Source of the DNA: Alternaria dauci
Lineage: Eukaryota; Ascomycota; Dothideomycetes; Pleosporales; Pleosporaceae
Reading direction: 5' to 3'
Assembly (NCBI RefSeq): GCF_042100115.1
Contig: NC_091272.1
Span: 3,844,001 to 3,908,000 of the forward strand
DNA: 64,000 bases
The notes below the pieces were generated by a model. It ran no database searches. It had not been told where the DNA came from and saw only the letters and a program-made list of their open reading frames with translations. Shown one piece after another: positions 24,101 to 36,009 of the stretch (the stretch's first letter is position 1; every line of letters begins with the position of its first letter). Both the position numbers and the translations under genes were made by a program.

Positions 24101-25465
24101 GGTGGTTGGATGCGCGGCAACGGTAAGGGTGTTGGCTTTGAGCTTCGGTCTTGCGCGTGGTTGCAGCGCTGCTAAGTAAGAAATGCAAATGGGCCGCACG
24201 GGCCGGCTGTTTGGCCGAGCTGGGGCATCATGAGGACCCTTTGCCTAGGCAGGACCATTCATTGTGTAACGACAGCAGGCAGCAAACACGGCTTGACGGC
24301 CCTGTCAAGCATCAAGTTGTGAAGATCATTTTTTTTTATTCGTTTCACCAAGATAAGTGCAGCACCAAAACGTGTTGTTGAGGATTCGCAGCCTTTTCGG
24401 ACCATGGGTGTCTGGCTTCCGACAAGTCAAGTTAGCCAGGGTGCAGAGGCGAGAGAAGACCATGTTGCTCGTATAGCGGCATGCATGGGCAGTTTGTAAT
24501 AATCGAGTCAAGGCGAGAGTTAGTGCTGAACAGATAGGTAATGGCATGGCTAGCTCCACGGACGCTATCTGGTGCTATCGGGCCACATGTCGCTAATGTG
24601 CCAGTGGCATCACGGGTGGAGCGTTGAGGCTTTTCTTCAAACGACAGTCTTGGAGCTTGATGCAGGCCATGGCTTGAGCATTGATGTGAGGGTATTCGTG
24701 CTCCACCGGCTACGGCGCAGTGGAGGCGATGATTGGCAGCGAAGGGGACCAGCTCCGAGATCTTAGCCAGGGACTGTATCTCTTCCCGGCCGGTTTGGGC
24801 GATGCCGGCCCAGTGACATTTCGGCAGAAAGCAAAGGTAGTGGGTAACTACGTCAGCGGGTTGCACCTGCTTGGCGCACGCAGCCTGCATGGCCTGTTCC
24901 CGTGTGGTTTTGGGAGACTTGGTGATGCTGCTCGCCGAGACAGATGACAGTGGCGGTGAAAACCGGAGGACGAGCGGACGGGCTGGCGGCGGGCTATCGA
25001 TGGGGGAGAGGACCGGCGGCGGCGCTGCTAGACCAAGGCATGGTGCCATGGTGCAAATGCAATCACGCTGGCAGAGGGCAGGTTGATATCAAGCAGTCAA
25101 GGCCCGGCTGCGGTGCGTGAATCCGAGAGCTCATGCCCATGCTCAGCCAGTGAGCTACACGGCGCCTGCCTAACTCGTTTGTCGGTGACGCTGCTATCAA
25201 AGTGTGTGAGAGGGCGAGCATCCAACACTTCCCGAGAGACCCCCCAGACGCCTCCCACGGTCCCAAAGTAACACGTCTACCCAGAGCCCCAGGACCCAGT
25301 CCCCAGTACCGCTGTACACCGCCCGCGCGCGTCTCCAGGCTGGCAGGACTCGGACAGCCTGCCCCGTTAAAGTGCTAGAGCAGAGTTTTCGCACAGTCGT
25401 TGCAACGCGCTTGTTTAGGGCGAAGGCCGCTCGGAGCAAGCAGAGCCAGGACCCAAGGGATTATT
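24101..25465. other. Long upstream region of SCH9-type kinase
   Basis: About 1.4 kb. A 205-codon minus-strand frame (24432-25049) is Pro/Ser/Ala-rich without domain features and I regard it as chance. The right part is C-rich and probably is the promoter and long 5' leader of the kinase gene. Confidence 0.45.
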
Positions 25466-28372
25466 ATGACTTCACGCCCAACTGCGGACCCGGCAGACAG
25501 CTCGCTCTCGACATCTCCCACCAGCGACACGTACTCGAGCAGCCCGTCTCGACGCAGTCTCCGGGAAACCACCAAGATTCCTCCCACGCAAGGCCCCGCG
25601 GTCGATGCCCTCCACCAGCAACGTCCCGGATTAGTCTCTCGTGCCTCGGAGAGCTCGACCAAGACCATTCGACCCCGCCACCATTTACGCAACAAGTCGA
25701 GCAGCGTCGTGCCCACCCTCTCCACGCTCAACGTCGGCACTGCGCCCTCGACCCGCCAGCCCAACACCATGGCCCAGCACACGACTGGCAACGCCTCGTC
25801 TGGCGCTGCCGACCTGCTGCGGCAAGCAATGACACGGTAAGAACCATGAATGCCTGCCTGCCTGCCTTTTCGCCTGCGCATTTGCATGTTGCCACGCATC
25901 ACACCACGCATCATCATCATCATCACCACCACTACCCAGCCCACCATTCACATCGCTTCGCTTGGTCATCGCTGCTCAGTCCTCAGACGTTGCACCCACG
26001 ACTCCTACCTTCACACCACCACTACCACCACCCTCACCGCCACTTCATCGTCCTTTTGCCCCCTGTCGCTCGATTCCATGCCCTCATCACTGCTAATGCC
26101 CCACAGCGCAACCAACGACAACAACGAAGACGGACACGACCAGATCGGCTCCACTAGCTCCACGCCGCCGGGTGCCACGACACCCAAGCCTGACCCGACG
26201 GACAAGCGACTGCCGGGTATTCTGCACAGTTACTTTGGCCAGGTTCGTGATTCTCTTATGCCCTCGCGGAAGTCCTCCTCTACGGTCAACCCCTCCCCCG
26301 CACCCGTCACTGCTTCCCAAGTGTCGGACCCCCGAGAAAAGGACCAAGAGTCATCCACCCACCCCAAGATGCTGCCCAGCCCCACCCCCAGTGCCTCTTC
26401 CCGAACTCCCTCGACCTCGCAGTTGACTGGTGAATCGGAGAAGCTAACGCAAGGCGACTTTGCGCCGGTGCAACAGGCTACACCTCCTCAGACACCGCGC
26501 ACCCGCTCACAAGAATCAAAGCCAAAGCCTTCGAACCTGTCCCGCGCCTCAAACGCTTCCGACGAGTCCAAGGAGAGCAAGACGGCTCCCGTCGTGGCCC
26601 CCAAGGGCAAGCTTGCAGTCACAATCTCTGAAGGACGCGGTCTGCGCCCCAGCACAGACCCCTACGTTGTCTGCCAGTTCCAATGGGCTGAGTACATCTC
26701 AGACGGTCCTAGGCACGATGATTCGAAGCGACCGCCCATGCAGATGAAGCGGACCGAGAGTCAGATGGGCACTCCAATGGCCATTCCCATGAAGAGCCGG
26801 CAGAGCAGCAACAGCGGACACAGCTCAGATCCCAGAGAGAATGGCTCTCTGGAGGAAGTGACAAACCCCAAGTGGGAGCACGAGGCCATGTTGTGAGTGG
26901 CTACCTATCCCCCCATCTGCGCTGATGCTGACAGCTGTAGTGACGTTGTGGGTGACCATGCCGAAATCGACGTCTCCGTATACGACCGGGCCAACGGTGA
27001 GGCCTTCCTCGGCCACGTCCGCTTCTGCCCAAATCTGGTCGAATACAGCGAGCCATACGACGGCTGGTTCCCGCTGGAGCCTCGAGAGGGCGAGGGAGGT
27101 GTTGTCACTGGAGAGATCCACCTCAAGCTGAACTTCCAAAAGGTGGAGAAGAAGCACTATGGTCCAGAGGATTTTGAAATCCTCAAGCTCATTGGAAAGG
27201 GCACATTCGGCCAAGTGTTCCAAGTACGTAAGCGCGACACTCGCCGCATCTACGCTATGAAGGTCCTGTCCAAGAAGGTCATCGTGCAGAAGAAGGAGGT
27301 TGCCCACACACTTGGAGAACGCAACATCCTCGTCCGGACGGCCATGGCTGACTCGGCATTCATTGTCGGACTCAAATTCTCCTTCCAGACGCCCTCAGAT
27401 CTATATTTTGTCACTGATTACATGTCTGGAGGCGAACTCTTCTGGCATCTCCAAAGAGAAGGCCGTTTCCAGGAAGGCCGTGCCAAGTTCTACATTGCCG
27501 AGCTCATCCTAGCCCTGCAACATTTGCACGAACACAACATTGTGTACCGAGACCTCAAGCCCGAGAATATCCTTTTGGACGCCAACGGTCATATCGCCCT
27601 CTGCGACTTTGGTCTGTCCAAGGCTAACCTTACCGAGAACGCAACGACCAACACATTCTGTGGAACCACAGAGTACCTCGCACCCGAGGTCCTCCTGGAT
27701 GAGCACGGTTACACCAAGATGGTCGATTTCTGGTCGCTCGGTGTCCTAGTGTTTGAGATGTGCTGCGGCTGGAGTCCTTTCTACGCAGAAGACACCCAGC
27801 AAATGTACAAGAACATTGCGTTTGGAAAGGTCAGGTTCCCTCGGGACGCCCTCAGCACTGAAGGTAGGAATTTCGTCAAGGGACTTCTCAATAGGAACCC
27901 CAAGCACAGGCTTGGCGCTACACGCGATGCCGAGGAGCTCAAGGCGCACCCCTTCTTTGCCGACATCGACTGGGAGGCGCTGGGTAAGAAGAATGTGGTA
28001 CCGCCATTCAAGCCCAAACTCAAGGGAGAGCTGGATGTTTCCAACTTCGACCCAGAGTTTACCAACGCTCTCAACGGCGCCGGTTCTCTCAACGCACGCG
28101 CAGCTGCTCTGGCATCAGGTGTCAACCCCGCATCCACACCGCTGTCGCCAACTATGCAAGCCAACTTTGCTGGCTTTACCTTTACCGATCAGAGTACAAT
28201 GGAGCAACAATTTGGCAACGACAGGCACAGAAACGATGCTCTGGAACGAATGGATGAAGACGACGGAGATGACGTCAACTGGGATCGACCTGCAGGGCGC
28301 GGAGATAGGATGTCTGGCGTCGTTCCCAGTAACGAACACGACGTCTTCAACCATGGTCAATTCGATGTCTGA
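25466..28372 (+). CDS. SCH9: AGC protein kinase, SCH9 orthologue
   Basis: Nutrient-signalling serine/threonine kinase acting downstream of TORC1. Three exons: 25466-25836, 26107-26892, 26941-28372; 862 aa. The N-terminal about 210 residues are Ser/Thr/Pro-rich. A C2 domain follows (KLAVTISEGRGLRPSTDPYV, then DVVGDHAEIDVSVYDR after the second intron). Kinase domain: glycine loop GKGTFGQVFQ, Lys in YAMKVLSKK, catalytic loop VYRDLKPENILL, DFGLSK, activation-loop TFCGTTEYLAPE. The AGC extension ends in the hydrophobic motif FAGFTF, a TORC1 site in yeast Sch9. The first intron is long (270 nt) and carries a CAT/CAC microsatellite. The start codon is the Met of MTSRPTADP; the frame is open upstream, so an earlier start is possible. 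Confidence 0.93.
25908..25933. repeat. CAT/CAC microsatellite in intron 1 of SCH9
   Basis: Run of CAT followed by CAC triplets within the 270-nt first intron. Confidence 0.7.
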
Positions 28373-29075
28373 TGAGCAGATACTCATACACTCGGCCTGC
28401 TCTTCTTTATCCTAGGCTCCTCCACGACCCGACAAAAGTTTCTGCTTTGCTCTATCTTACCAGTACATGACGACGGTACTATTGATATGAGTCTTTTCTT
28501 GGATACCCGGAGCCTATCACACAGGACCTGAACTACGTTCTAGTCCTTCACTAATTTGCCCCATCAGTCGCCGCTGTCACCGACCTTAGGCATGGTCACG
28601 ATGACACGGGGTGTGCGCCACATGTCTTTCGACGACAACGCCGGGACCCGACATAGCGCGCGACTGATTACGATTACAAGATTTCACAGAATGAGTTCAA
28701 ATTGCTGCAGTTCCCCACACTACAGTAGATACGATGTTTCTTTGCTGGGCTATGGGTTTGCATTGCGCTGGTGCATTGCTTTCGCTTTTTTTTCATGTCG
28801 GAGTTCTAATGGTACTTTGCCAAGTCGAGGCTGCTTATTTATCATTCTTTGTGTATTATGCGCGTGTGGTTTGCACGTCTTTCTGCGCGTTCAGCATATT
28901 AACGACATGAATCCATACGCATCGTCATCGAGGAGATACGGGTCGGGTGGTTCAATGGGTTTGGGCGAGCGTTTCTGTACATAATTATATGAGACAGCAA
29001 GTTCACTTGTTCATGTATGCCACCACGATTCGGCTCTAAAATGGTCATTCTCTTTATATCGTCTATGCACTTGAT
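28373..29075. other. Convergent intergenic region SCH9 / glutaminyl cyclase
   Basis: 703 nt of 3' UTR sequence for two converging genes; no supported gene. Confidence 0.5.
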
Positions 29076-30293
29076 CTATCCTAGCCACCTTCTCTGATCT
29101 GCTCTCTCGCCGGGCTCATCCCACACCTCCATCATGTCCAACCACTCCAATACAAATGCTCCGACAATCTTACACCAATCTCTCACAGTCTCTGCATCCA
29201 AATGCTCGCCATCATCCTCCATGGTATGCCATACCCTCGGAAAGGGGCTTGGGATAACATGTAATATCTCCACCCCTTTGCTCATGAATGGCAAATGATC
29301 ATCTGAGATACCACCACCACCCATGGTCCCGTTAACATCGGGTAGGAACGGCGAGCTGGGCTGCGATTCGAGGAGTTTTAGATCCCTGAGTCGTGATTCT
29401 ATGGTCGAAAGTTGGCGGTATGCCCAGTGCGTTGTGGGAAAGTAGGATGGTACGGTGGGTGATGCGCTGCCCAGGAGATCGAGGAGCATGAAGAGAGATA
29501 TTTGAGATAGCGGAGTGCGATTTTGATAGAATTTCGAGGCTGCAGAGGGGGGGTTGAATGTAGAGGCCCATTCTTGTGCTAAGGATCTAGAAGCGGATTG
29601 TGTTAGTATACGCGTAGGTATATTCGAGGTAAAGTGATAATCAGGACCATGACAATAAACGTACCTTGATCCATACAAGGAATCCGTATCAGTCCATCGC
29701 TCAAACGCTTCTTCGCCATCCAGAAACAAAATCTGAATCCCCATGTCCATATCCACTGTCCCGCCCTCTTGTAACGCAGACATCTCGTCGTACATGCGCT
29801 GGATATACGGATCAACCACCTTGGCTATGTGCATCAACATAGCGCACGGCGCCGCACTATCCGTTGCGCCGATGAACCCGCTCGGCTGGAGCTTACTATC
29901 ATAATGCGCAACCAATGTGAGGAGGTTGGCTTGTCCTTTGCTGACCCATGGTGGTTCGCGTTTCACGACCAGATTCGCAAAAGGCAGCTCTGCGCCCTGC
30001 GACGTTGGCGTCGTTGATGTGCTGTTTTGCCAGGATATGTTCCAGGCTGGTAACTCGGTGCGGAAGTACGAGACTAGATGTTGCTGTGCGAGGGTTTGGC
30101 CTGGGGTGCCGGGGACGCGGGGGATGAGGAGAGGGGCGAGAAGAGGACCCGTTTTATGGTCGATGGCCGTGTCCGGGGAGGGAATCGCACGGAGGAAGGC
30201 ATCTGATAGGGGTTTATAGGCGGTTGTTGGCGTGGTGGAGAGGAGGAGGACGAGCGATGGGAGGAGTGTGGATGGGAGGGTAAAGAGCATCAT
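29076..30293 (-). CDS. Secreted glutaminyl-peptide cyclotransferase (M28 family)
   Basis: Zinc-dependent glutaminyl cyclase that converts N-terminal Gln to pyroglutamate on secreted proteins; acts in the secretory pathway or outside the cell. Start at 30293, chosen because it begins a signal peptide (MMLFTLPSTLLPSLVLLLST); an upstream in-frame Met lies in a low-quality extension. Zinc-ligand and active-site motifs: VAHYDSKLQPSGFIGATDSAAPCAM is the core, with LDGEEAF and DDHLPFMSKGVEILH. Exons 30293-29665 and 29586-29076; 379 aa. The 78-nt intron has GTACGT, CTAAC and TTCTAG signals but is a multiple of three and lacks a stop, so retention would insert 26 residues without frameshift. Confidence 0.9.
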   Translation of the reverse strand: MMLFTLPSTLLPSLVLLLSTTPTTAYKPLSDAFLRAIPSPDTAIDHKTGPLLAPLLIPRVPGTPGQTLAQQHLVSYFRTELPAWNISWQNSTSTTPTSQGAELPFANLVVKREPPWVSKGQANLLTLVAHYDSKLQPSGFIGATDSAAPCAMLMHIAKVVDPYIQRMYDEMSALQEGGTVDMDMGIQILFLDGEEAFERWTDTDSLYGSRYVYCHGPDYHFTSNIPTRILTQSASRSLAQEWASTFNPPSAASKFYQNRTPLSQISLFMLLDLLGSASPTVPSYFPTTHWAYRQLSTIESRLRDLKLLESQPSSPFLPDVNGTMGGGGISDDHLPFMSKGVEILHVIPSPFPRVWHTMEDDGEHLDAETVRDWCKIVGAFVLEWLDMMEVWDEPGERADQRRWLG

Positions 30294-30929
30294 CGCAATG
30301 TTGGGTTGCGAAGATGCGCAATTGGCAGAGAGCTGCGCCTGCGTGCTGGGTCGATGTACTGAACTACGGGCGAGTGAGTACCCGAGCAAGAGGGAAAAGG
30401 AGCGTCGTCTCACGCAGGGGAAGCAGCCTTGATGCCCAGCAAGACTAAGTAGTAATATATGAGGCCTCGAAGAAGAGGTGAATGCAATGACCTCTTTCAC
30501 AACTCACCTTCTCAATTCGGAGAGAGGGTTTCATCGCAAGTGATTTTGAAACTTTGTGCGAGTTTGGCCTACTTCATCAGGCGAATATTAAAAGCCATTT
30601 CTGCCGTGCTTACCGGCCTCGAAATGGTCTTGCGTTTCGTGCTTCAGTTGGGTCCCTGACACGGCAGCACAGCATCCCTGTGGTACACGTGAGCTGCACG
30701 TTCATCTTATCAGATTGATCTCTCTGCGGGATGCTGTGTGATGACGGAGGATCTAGCCTCTCTCGGCGCATATGATGCACGTTAGACCTGCTGCCGAGGT
30801 GCTGTTCAGACAAAGTATATACTTGTATACGTGCAAATTTGAAGTTGAATCTACTAAGATTGATACGTAACACACCCTACATGGCCTTTGTACATGCTTG
30901 AGAATGCGACGCAGTAAATATAGATCCAT
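30294..30929. other. Intergenic region, glutaminyl cyclase promoter
   Basis: 636 nt between the start of the cyclase gene and the 3' end of the MaoC hydratase gene; nothing recognised. Confidence 0.5.
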
Positions 30930-32033
30930 CTACAACTTCGCCTTGCCCTGCCCCTCGCACTTGACAAGCGCGCGTCCATTGCTGAGAACGGTCTTCCCCC
31001 CCTCGACCTTTACGATGAACCTAATCTCCTCAAACCCGTCAGCATCTTTATCGCTGGTCCTCCACATGTCCGTAATCAGCTTGTCTCCTGGCTTGACAGG
31101 TGCCGCAAATCTCGCCTGGAACTCCTTCAAGTTCTCAGGTTTCGAGCCACCAAACGCTTTCAAGATGGCATGTGCAGACATGTTCCACGAAAACAGTCCG
31201 TGGATGATGGGGCCACCGAAACCCATCTTCTTGCCTGGCTCGGGGTCGGCATGGAGAGGGTTGTAGTCGCCGTTCAGACGGTACAGGTGTGCTGTCTCCA
31301 TTGTGGTCTGGTGGACGTGCGTGTGGTCGGGGTTACGCGAAGGCGGAGGGTAGTTGGGCTGTTTGGGTCCTGTGGATGGGTTAGTTCAATGTTGTCCGCG
31401 TTTGATAGACTGCTAGCACTGTAAGGACTTCAAGAGAACGACATACCCTTCGGTCCGCCCCATCCGCCCTGGCCAACGTAGAAGCCACTGCCTACAGATC
31501 TGGTATAGGTCTCTCCAGTTTCAGCGTCAACAAGGCGTTGCTCCGTCTCTACGACGGTAGCCTTGCCCTTGTCATAAACACCGAGTACCTTGCTCCTGAT
31601 CTCAAACTTGCGCCCGTCGCTCGTCACAGGAAGTGGCTTGAGGATTTGGATCTTGCGCTCGCCATCGAGGACGTGCCTGGTGTCGAACTTGGGAACACCT
31701 TCAATAGGCTCTGCATTGCTGCGCGCGTAAAAGTCAACGACTTCTTGGTCTGTGTGCTTGAAGGTGAGGATGATGGGATAAGTCGGGAAGGCGGCAAAGG
31801 AGGGATGGAGCTCCTGCATGACGTGTTAGTTTCATCACGTAGCTCGTCGCATGCGGGCCCGAAGGCTGGCGATGCCTCTTAGTTCCATCAGGTAGACTTA
31901 CGTAGAGGAAGTGTAGCTCATCTGGGTAGGTAGCGCCAATGCTGTTTGCAAAAAGCAGCAGGTCGCGCTTCAGCCATTTCACCTCATACGAGGGGAATTC
32001 AAAGCCGACGCCAGGACCCAATTCTTTACCCAT
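30930..32033 (-). CDS. Peroxisomal MaoC-type enoyl-CoA hydratase
   Basis: Stand-alone hydratase 2 related to the C-terminal domain of FOX2. Three exons: 32033-31902, 31813-31447, 31369-30930; 312 aa. The N-terminal half is a degenerate hot-dog fold (FANSIGATYPDELHFLYELHP, FAAFPTYPIILTFKH), the C-terminal half carries the catalytic hydratase 2 motif YRLNGDYNPLHADP and GGPIIHGLFSW. It ends in AKL, a functional variant of the type 1 peroxisomal signal. It likely hydrates 2-enoyl-CoA intermediates in peroxisomal lipid or polyketide side-chain metabolism; the exact substrate is unknown. The two-exon junction around KGPKQPNYPPPSRNPDHTH is supported by conserved reading frame. Confidence 0.92.
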
Positions 32034-32720
32034 GTTGAAAGTGGATACGATGATGTACGCTGATAGAAGTGCGCGACTACGAGGACGACAGATCGGGTTG
32101 AGAAGGAAGTGGGAGCTCAGTCGGTGTTGTATGCTTACAGGTTCGCAGCGGGGCGGCAATCGCGACGCGGAGCTCGAGCTTGAGCCGAGGTTCGATTCGA
32201 ACCAAATTGGTCACGGTGAGTAATACCACAATAAAATTAGCATTATACACCGTGATCCAGGATTAATTAGCTGCCGCTTGGATACCAATGCCAATGCTAA
32301 TGCCAATGCTAATGCCAATGCTAATGCCAATGCCAATGCCGATGTCGGTTGGGATAAGTCTTTTGCCTTGCTGTGGGACCATGTTACAAGTTTGAACATC
32401 GTATTAGTCTATCTACAGTGTCGATGCTTCGATCAGAAGCCAATATTAAGGCGGCAAAACTCTTGTCATGCATCCATGCAGATCGTGACAATATACCTGT
32501 ATAGTCCTTCCCATCCCTGTCATCCATCGTAATATCGTGATACCACGTCCTCACACTACCCTACGGTCAACAAAGTGGGACCACAAGCCCACACACCTAG
32601 TGTGAAATGATGCAACCTTCCGAGTCTAAGCTGAATCATGATGATGACTCCCGCAAATGCTCAGAATGCAAGCAAAGGAAGAAATGAAGTTGTGGGGGTA
32701 TAATGTGGCAGACATGTCGT
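32034..32720. other. Intergenic region MaoC hydratase / HMG-CoA synthase
   Basis: 687 nt containing the MaoC promoter (left) and HMG-CoA synthase 3' UTR (right), with a GCCAAT/GCTAAT tandem repeat at 32284-32341. Confidence 0.5.
32284..32341. repeat. Hexamer tandem repeat (GCYAAT)n
   Basis: About nine copies of a 6-nt unit alternating GCCAAT and GCTAAT, partly a 12-nt higher-order unit. One frame reads as Ala-Asn repeats, but no gene supports translation. Confidence 0.85.
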
Positions 32721-34289
32721 CTACTGCTTGACCTCGTAGGAACGGCGGAACATGCTGTCGATGCCGGTAAGGTAGTAGGTGCCGGGAACAATGGTGTCAA
32801 CGCTTCCCTTGGGAGTGAAGTCCTTCTGGAGGTGAGCCTGCTCACGGAGGTTGCACATCTGAGAGGAAGCGTTAGTAGGGTGCTTCAACAATAAACAAGA
32901 ATTCAAGAGACTTACCTCGTCGTAGACCTCCGGGGCGACCACACGCCTCTTCTCGAGACGGTTCTGAATGTCAAGCTGCTTCGCAATGTTCTCGGTGCTG
33001 CCCTTGACGGTAAAGGAGAACAGGGAGGAGGCCAGACCACTTCCGTAGCTGAACATGCCGATGCGCTTGCCCTCGAGGTCCTGGCTGCTGATGTTGGCGA
33101 GCAAGCTGCACAAGCTACCGTAGACACTACCACAGTACATGTTACCGCACTGGGTGGGGACTTGGATGCTGGGCTGGACGCGAGCCGCGTAGCGCTTCTT
33201 AGCGAGACCCATGAAGGTCTTCTCTACAGTCTTGTCGGACACAGAGGTGGCATAGTCGAGGTCGCGGAGCTCAGGGGGAACCTCGGCGAAGATGGGGTTG
33301 GAAGGGTTGGCAAGGAAGTCGTTGTAGAGCAGACGCGCGTACGACTTGGCTACAAGCTTGCAAGTGGGGGCGTGGAAAGCCATGTAGTCGAAGCGGTCGA
33401 GAGCCGTCTCGAGCTCCTGGCTGCCGTTGACGCCGTTTCCGTTTTGTTGCGACTTGAGAGTCTTCTCGCGCTCGTTGTAAGCCTTGTAGCAGGCGTCGAC
33501 AGCCTCGGTGTAGCAGCGAACGGAGAAGTGGCCGTCGACGACGGGATACTCGCTGGTGAAGTCGGGCTTGTAGAAATCATACGCATGCCTAATGTAGGAG
33601 CCACGCTGGCCAGCATCCATGACAATGGGCGCGTTGGGGCCAATGAGCATGGCAACACAGCCAGCGCCACCAGTCGGGCGGGCGTTACCCTTCTTGTAGA
33701 GCGCAATGTCTCCAGCAACAACGACGGCATCACGGCCGTCCCAGGCTGACGACTCGATCCAGTTTACCGAGTTGAAGAGAGCGTTGGTTCCGCCGTAGCA
33801 TGCGTTGACCGTGTCAACACCCTCAATGTTGTAGTTGCCAGACTCTTCGAAAAGCTGCATGAGCACAGACTTGACAGACTTGGACTTGTCGAGCAGAGTC
33901 TCGGTACCGACTTCGAGACGGCCAATGCTCTTGGGGTCGACGTTGTACTTTTTGAACAGCGAGGTGACTGTCGTCAGGGCGAGCGAGTAGATGTCTGCGT
34001 GGAGAAGGTGTTAGTCTCTCGTCTCTAGGGTGGTGTAGTCGCGCAGTCAGAAAAGGTTCAACGCACCCTCACGGTCGTCGCAGAAGGACATCTTGGTCTG
34101 GCCGAGACCAATGGTGTATTTGCCCTGAGAGACGCCATCGAACTTTTCGAGCTCAGCCTGGTCAACGCACTGTGGACGGCTGGTTAGCATGCATTGTTGC
34201 AGAGCGGCGCGTGAGCATGGACGACATACCTGGCTGGGGAAGTAAAGCTCAATGGCTTTGATGCCAATGTTGGAAGGACGAGCAGCCAT
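32721..34289 (-). CDS. ERG13: Hydroxymethylglutaryl-CoA synthase
   Basis: Condenses acetyl-CoA with acetoacetyl-CoA to HMG-CoA in the mevalonate pathway for sterols and isoprenoids. Four exons: 34289-34230, 34169-34067, 33994-32916, 32858-32721; 459 aa, the normal length. N-terminus [18 protein letters not shown]; catalytic cysteine in [33 protein letters not shown]; catalytic His in [28 protein letters not shown] and [14 protein letters not shown] near the C-terminal part. It ends with [19 protein letters not shown]. The donor, acceptor and phase of all three introns fit. Confidence 0.97.
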
Positions 34290-36009
34290 GTTTGCAAGAG
34301 TACAGAATGTTGTGAAGGGGAGCAGAAAGGGAGTGTGCTGGCAAGGGGAGGGGAGTTCACCGCCTTAAGTAGTTTGACGAGTAAATCCTACGCGACAATG
34401 GCAAGGTGCAGTTTGGTAGCGGCAATCAGTTCAGTTTCGTGGCAATGCTAGTAGGGCGTGGGGACAAGGCTCGAAAAGGGAGAATTAACGGGTTTTGTGC
34501 ACAGGTTTAGGCCTCAACAATGCCAGCAGCGGCCCACGCGCTTGATTGTTGTGTCTGCTAGTCCCTGAGATTTTCGGTACATTCTTCTCGGTGCATTCAG
34601 GGTCTCGCTGCGAAGACCGGCGTGGGTATCGATAGCGGGGCCCATGATTCCACCAAAAAGAAAAGTGTGCATGCCGCCTTGCTCTGTCGGACACGACGCG
34701 CATGCTGCTGGGGCCTTTATCCCGAGTTCACACGACCATGCTGCTATCATGGCCAGTTGGCCCTTTTGATCCGAGCGGGAGAAGTTGCTCGCTCGACCGC
34801 CTATCGCCGTCACGCTTGGCATGCAGGGAATTACCAGCTAGTCAGGCACTCAGGAACCATCAGCCCATTGCAACAAGTCACCCCTAACTAGCAATCCTCA
34901 TACCCGCCGAAGGGTGAGAGTACCTGCCGTGTGCTCACGACACAGCCGCGACCGTATGCGTAATGCCGCGTCACGATGGCTGCGAGATGTGCAACTCGGG
35001 GGTACTGCAGGGCATCTGGCACAGTCAGAACAGGACGAAAGTACTGTTGCCTGTGGACCCGAGTTGCGATTCTATGTTTATGGGCCCGGATGTGCTCAGT
35101 AGCAGTCAGCTGGTTGGGACTGCCGAAGTCGACTCCTTCCTGCCAAAACTATGACCGACATTAAGATGCCCGAGATTCACACAGCGGATAAGCATGGCAT
35201 GGGAATCTTGGAAGCAAAGGCGGTAGCGTCAGCCATGTCTTTCGGAACGGATGGTAATTGACCGCTTTGTATAGTGGAAAATGTGCCACCACTGGATATC
35301 CAACTAAGCAGATTGACTGGGACATCCTGGGCAGATGACGCTGCAGGTGACATGTTCAACACGTGCATTGCGTGCACAGTACGCGAGTATATAAAAGTAC
35401 CGCGTGTCTCGTCTTGCCAAATAACTCCATGCTGGATACAAAATGCTCTCTGAATACTGCTTAGACAACCGAAGAAACAGTGGCCGATAGTTGTGTTGGC
35501 CGTGTTCTGTCTGACAGTAATGAAAGTAGCCGTTCCAATATTAGAGATGAACAAGGCCGGGTAGTCCCAAGGTGGCCGTATATTAACGCGAGAGGGGCAA
35601 AACTGTGCTTGCAGTCATCCAGACACCGTTGACAAGGATGCAGTGCGACGAGACGATGGACCGAAAGAAATTCAAGGTGGGAGGTTGATGAGTTGGTGTT
35701 GGCTGCGCTTATCGAGGGCTTCCAAGGTTCCCAGTTCCAAGGCTGGTGTTCGCCCGTGCGTCTTCTAGTGGCGCCAGCGTCTCAGGACAACCTCTGCCAA
35801 ACGTGATGCACCCTCTCTCCACTACCAACTTCACGACACGACACACGCCAATTCGCACCACACTCGCTACACGCGCGCCATTCATCGCTGCCGAGCGCGC
35901 ACGCCACATTGAGCAATAATTCGACGAGACGCCGGCATCGCTTTCTGGGAGGGCCGACAGGACAGGGGAGAGGAACGGGGCCTTTGTGGCTCAGGGACAC
36001 TTCGGCGCC
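34290..36009. other. Divergent intergenic region upstream of HMG-CoA synthase
   Basis: 1.7 kb between two divergently transcribed genes. It contains a TATATAAAAG element on the plus strand at 35388-35397 with no supported coding frame just downstream. Short frames (up to 125 codons, 35177-35554 minus) show no recognisable features. It presumably holds both promoters and a long leader of the right-hand gene. Confidence 0.45.

Noticed and set aside
24432..25049. 205-codon open frame on the minus strand
   Set aside because: Low-complexity Pro/Ser/Ala start and no domain or homology-like pattern; it lies in the upstream region of the SCH9-type gene.
32191..32205. GGTTCGATTCGAACC resembling a tRNA B box
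   Set aside because: It is a perfect palindrome; the flanking bases do not form a T-arm or acceptor stem, and no A box lies at the right distance.
35388..35554. TATATAAAAG followed by short ATG frames, possible small gene
   Set aside because: All downstream ATG frames on the plus strand close within 20 codons.
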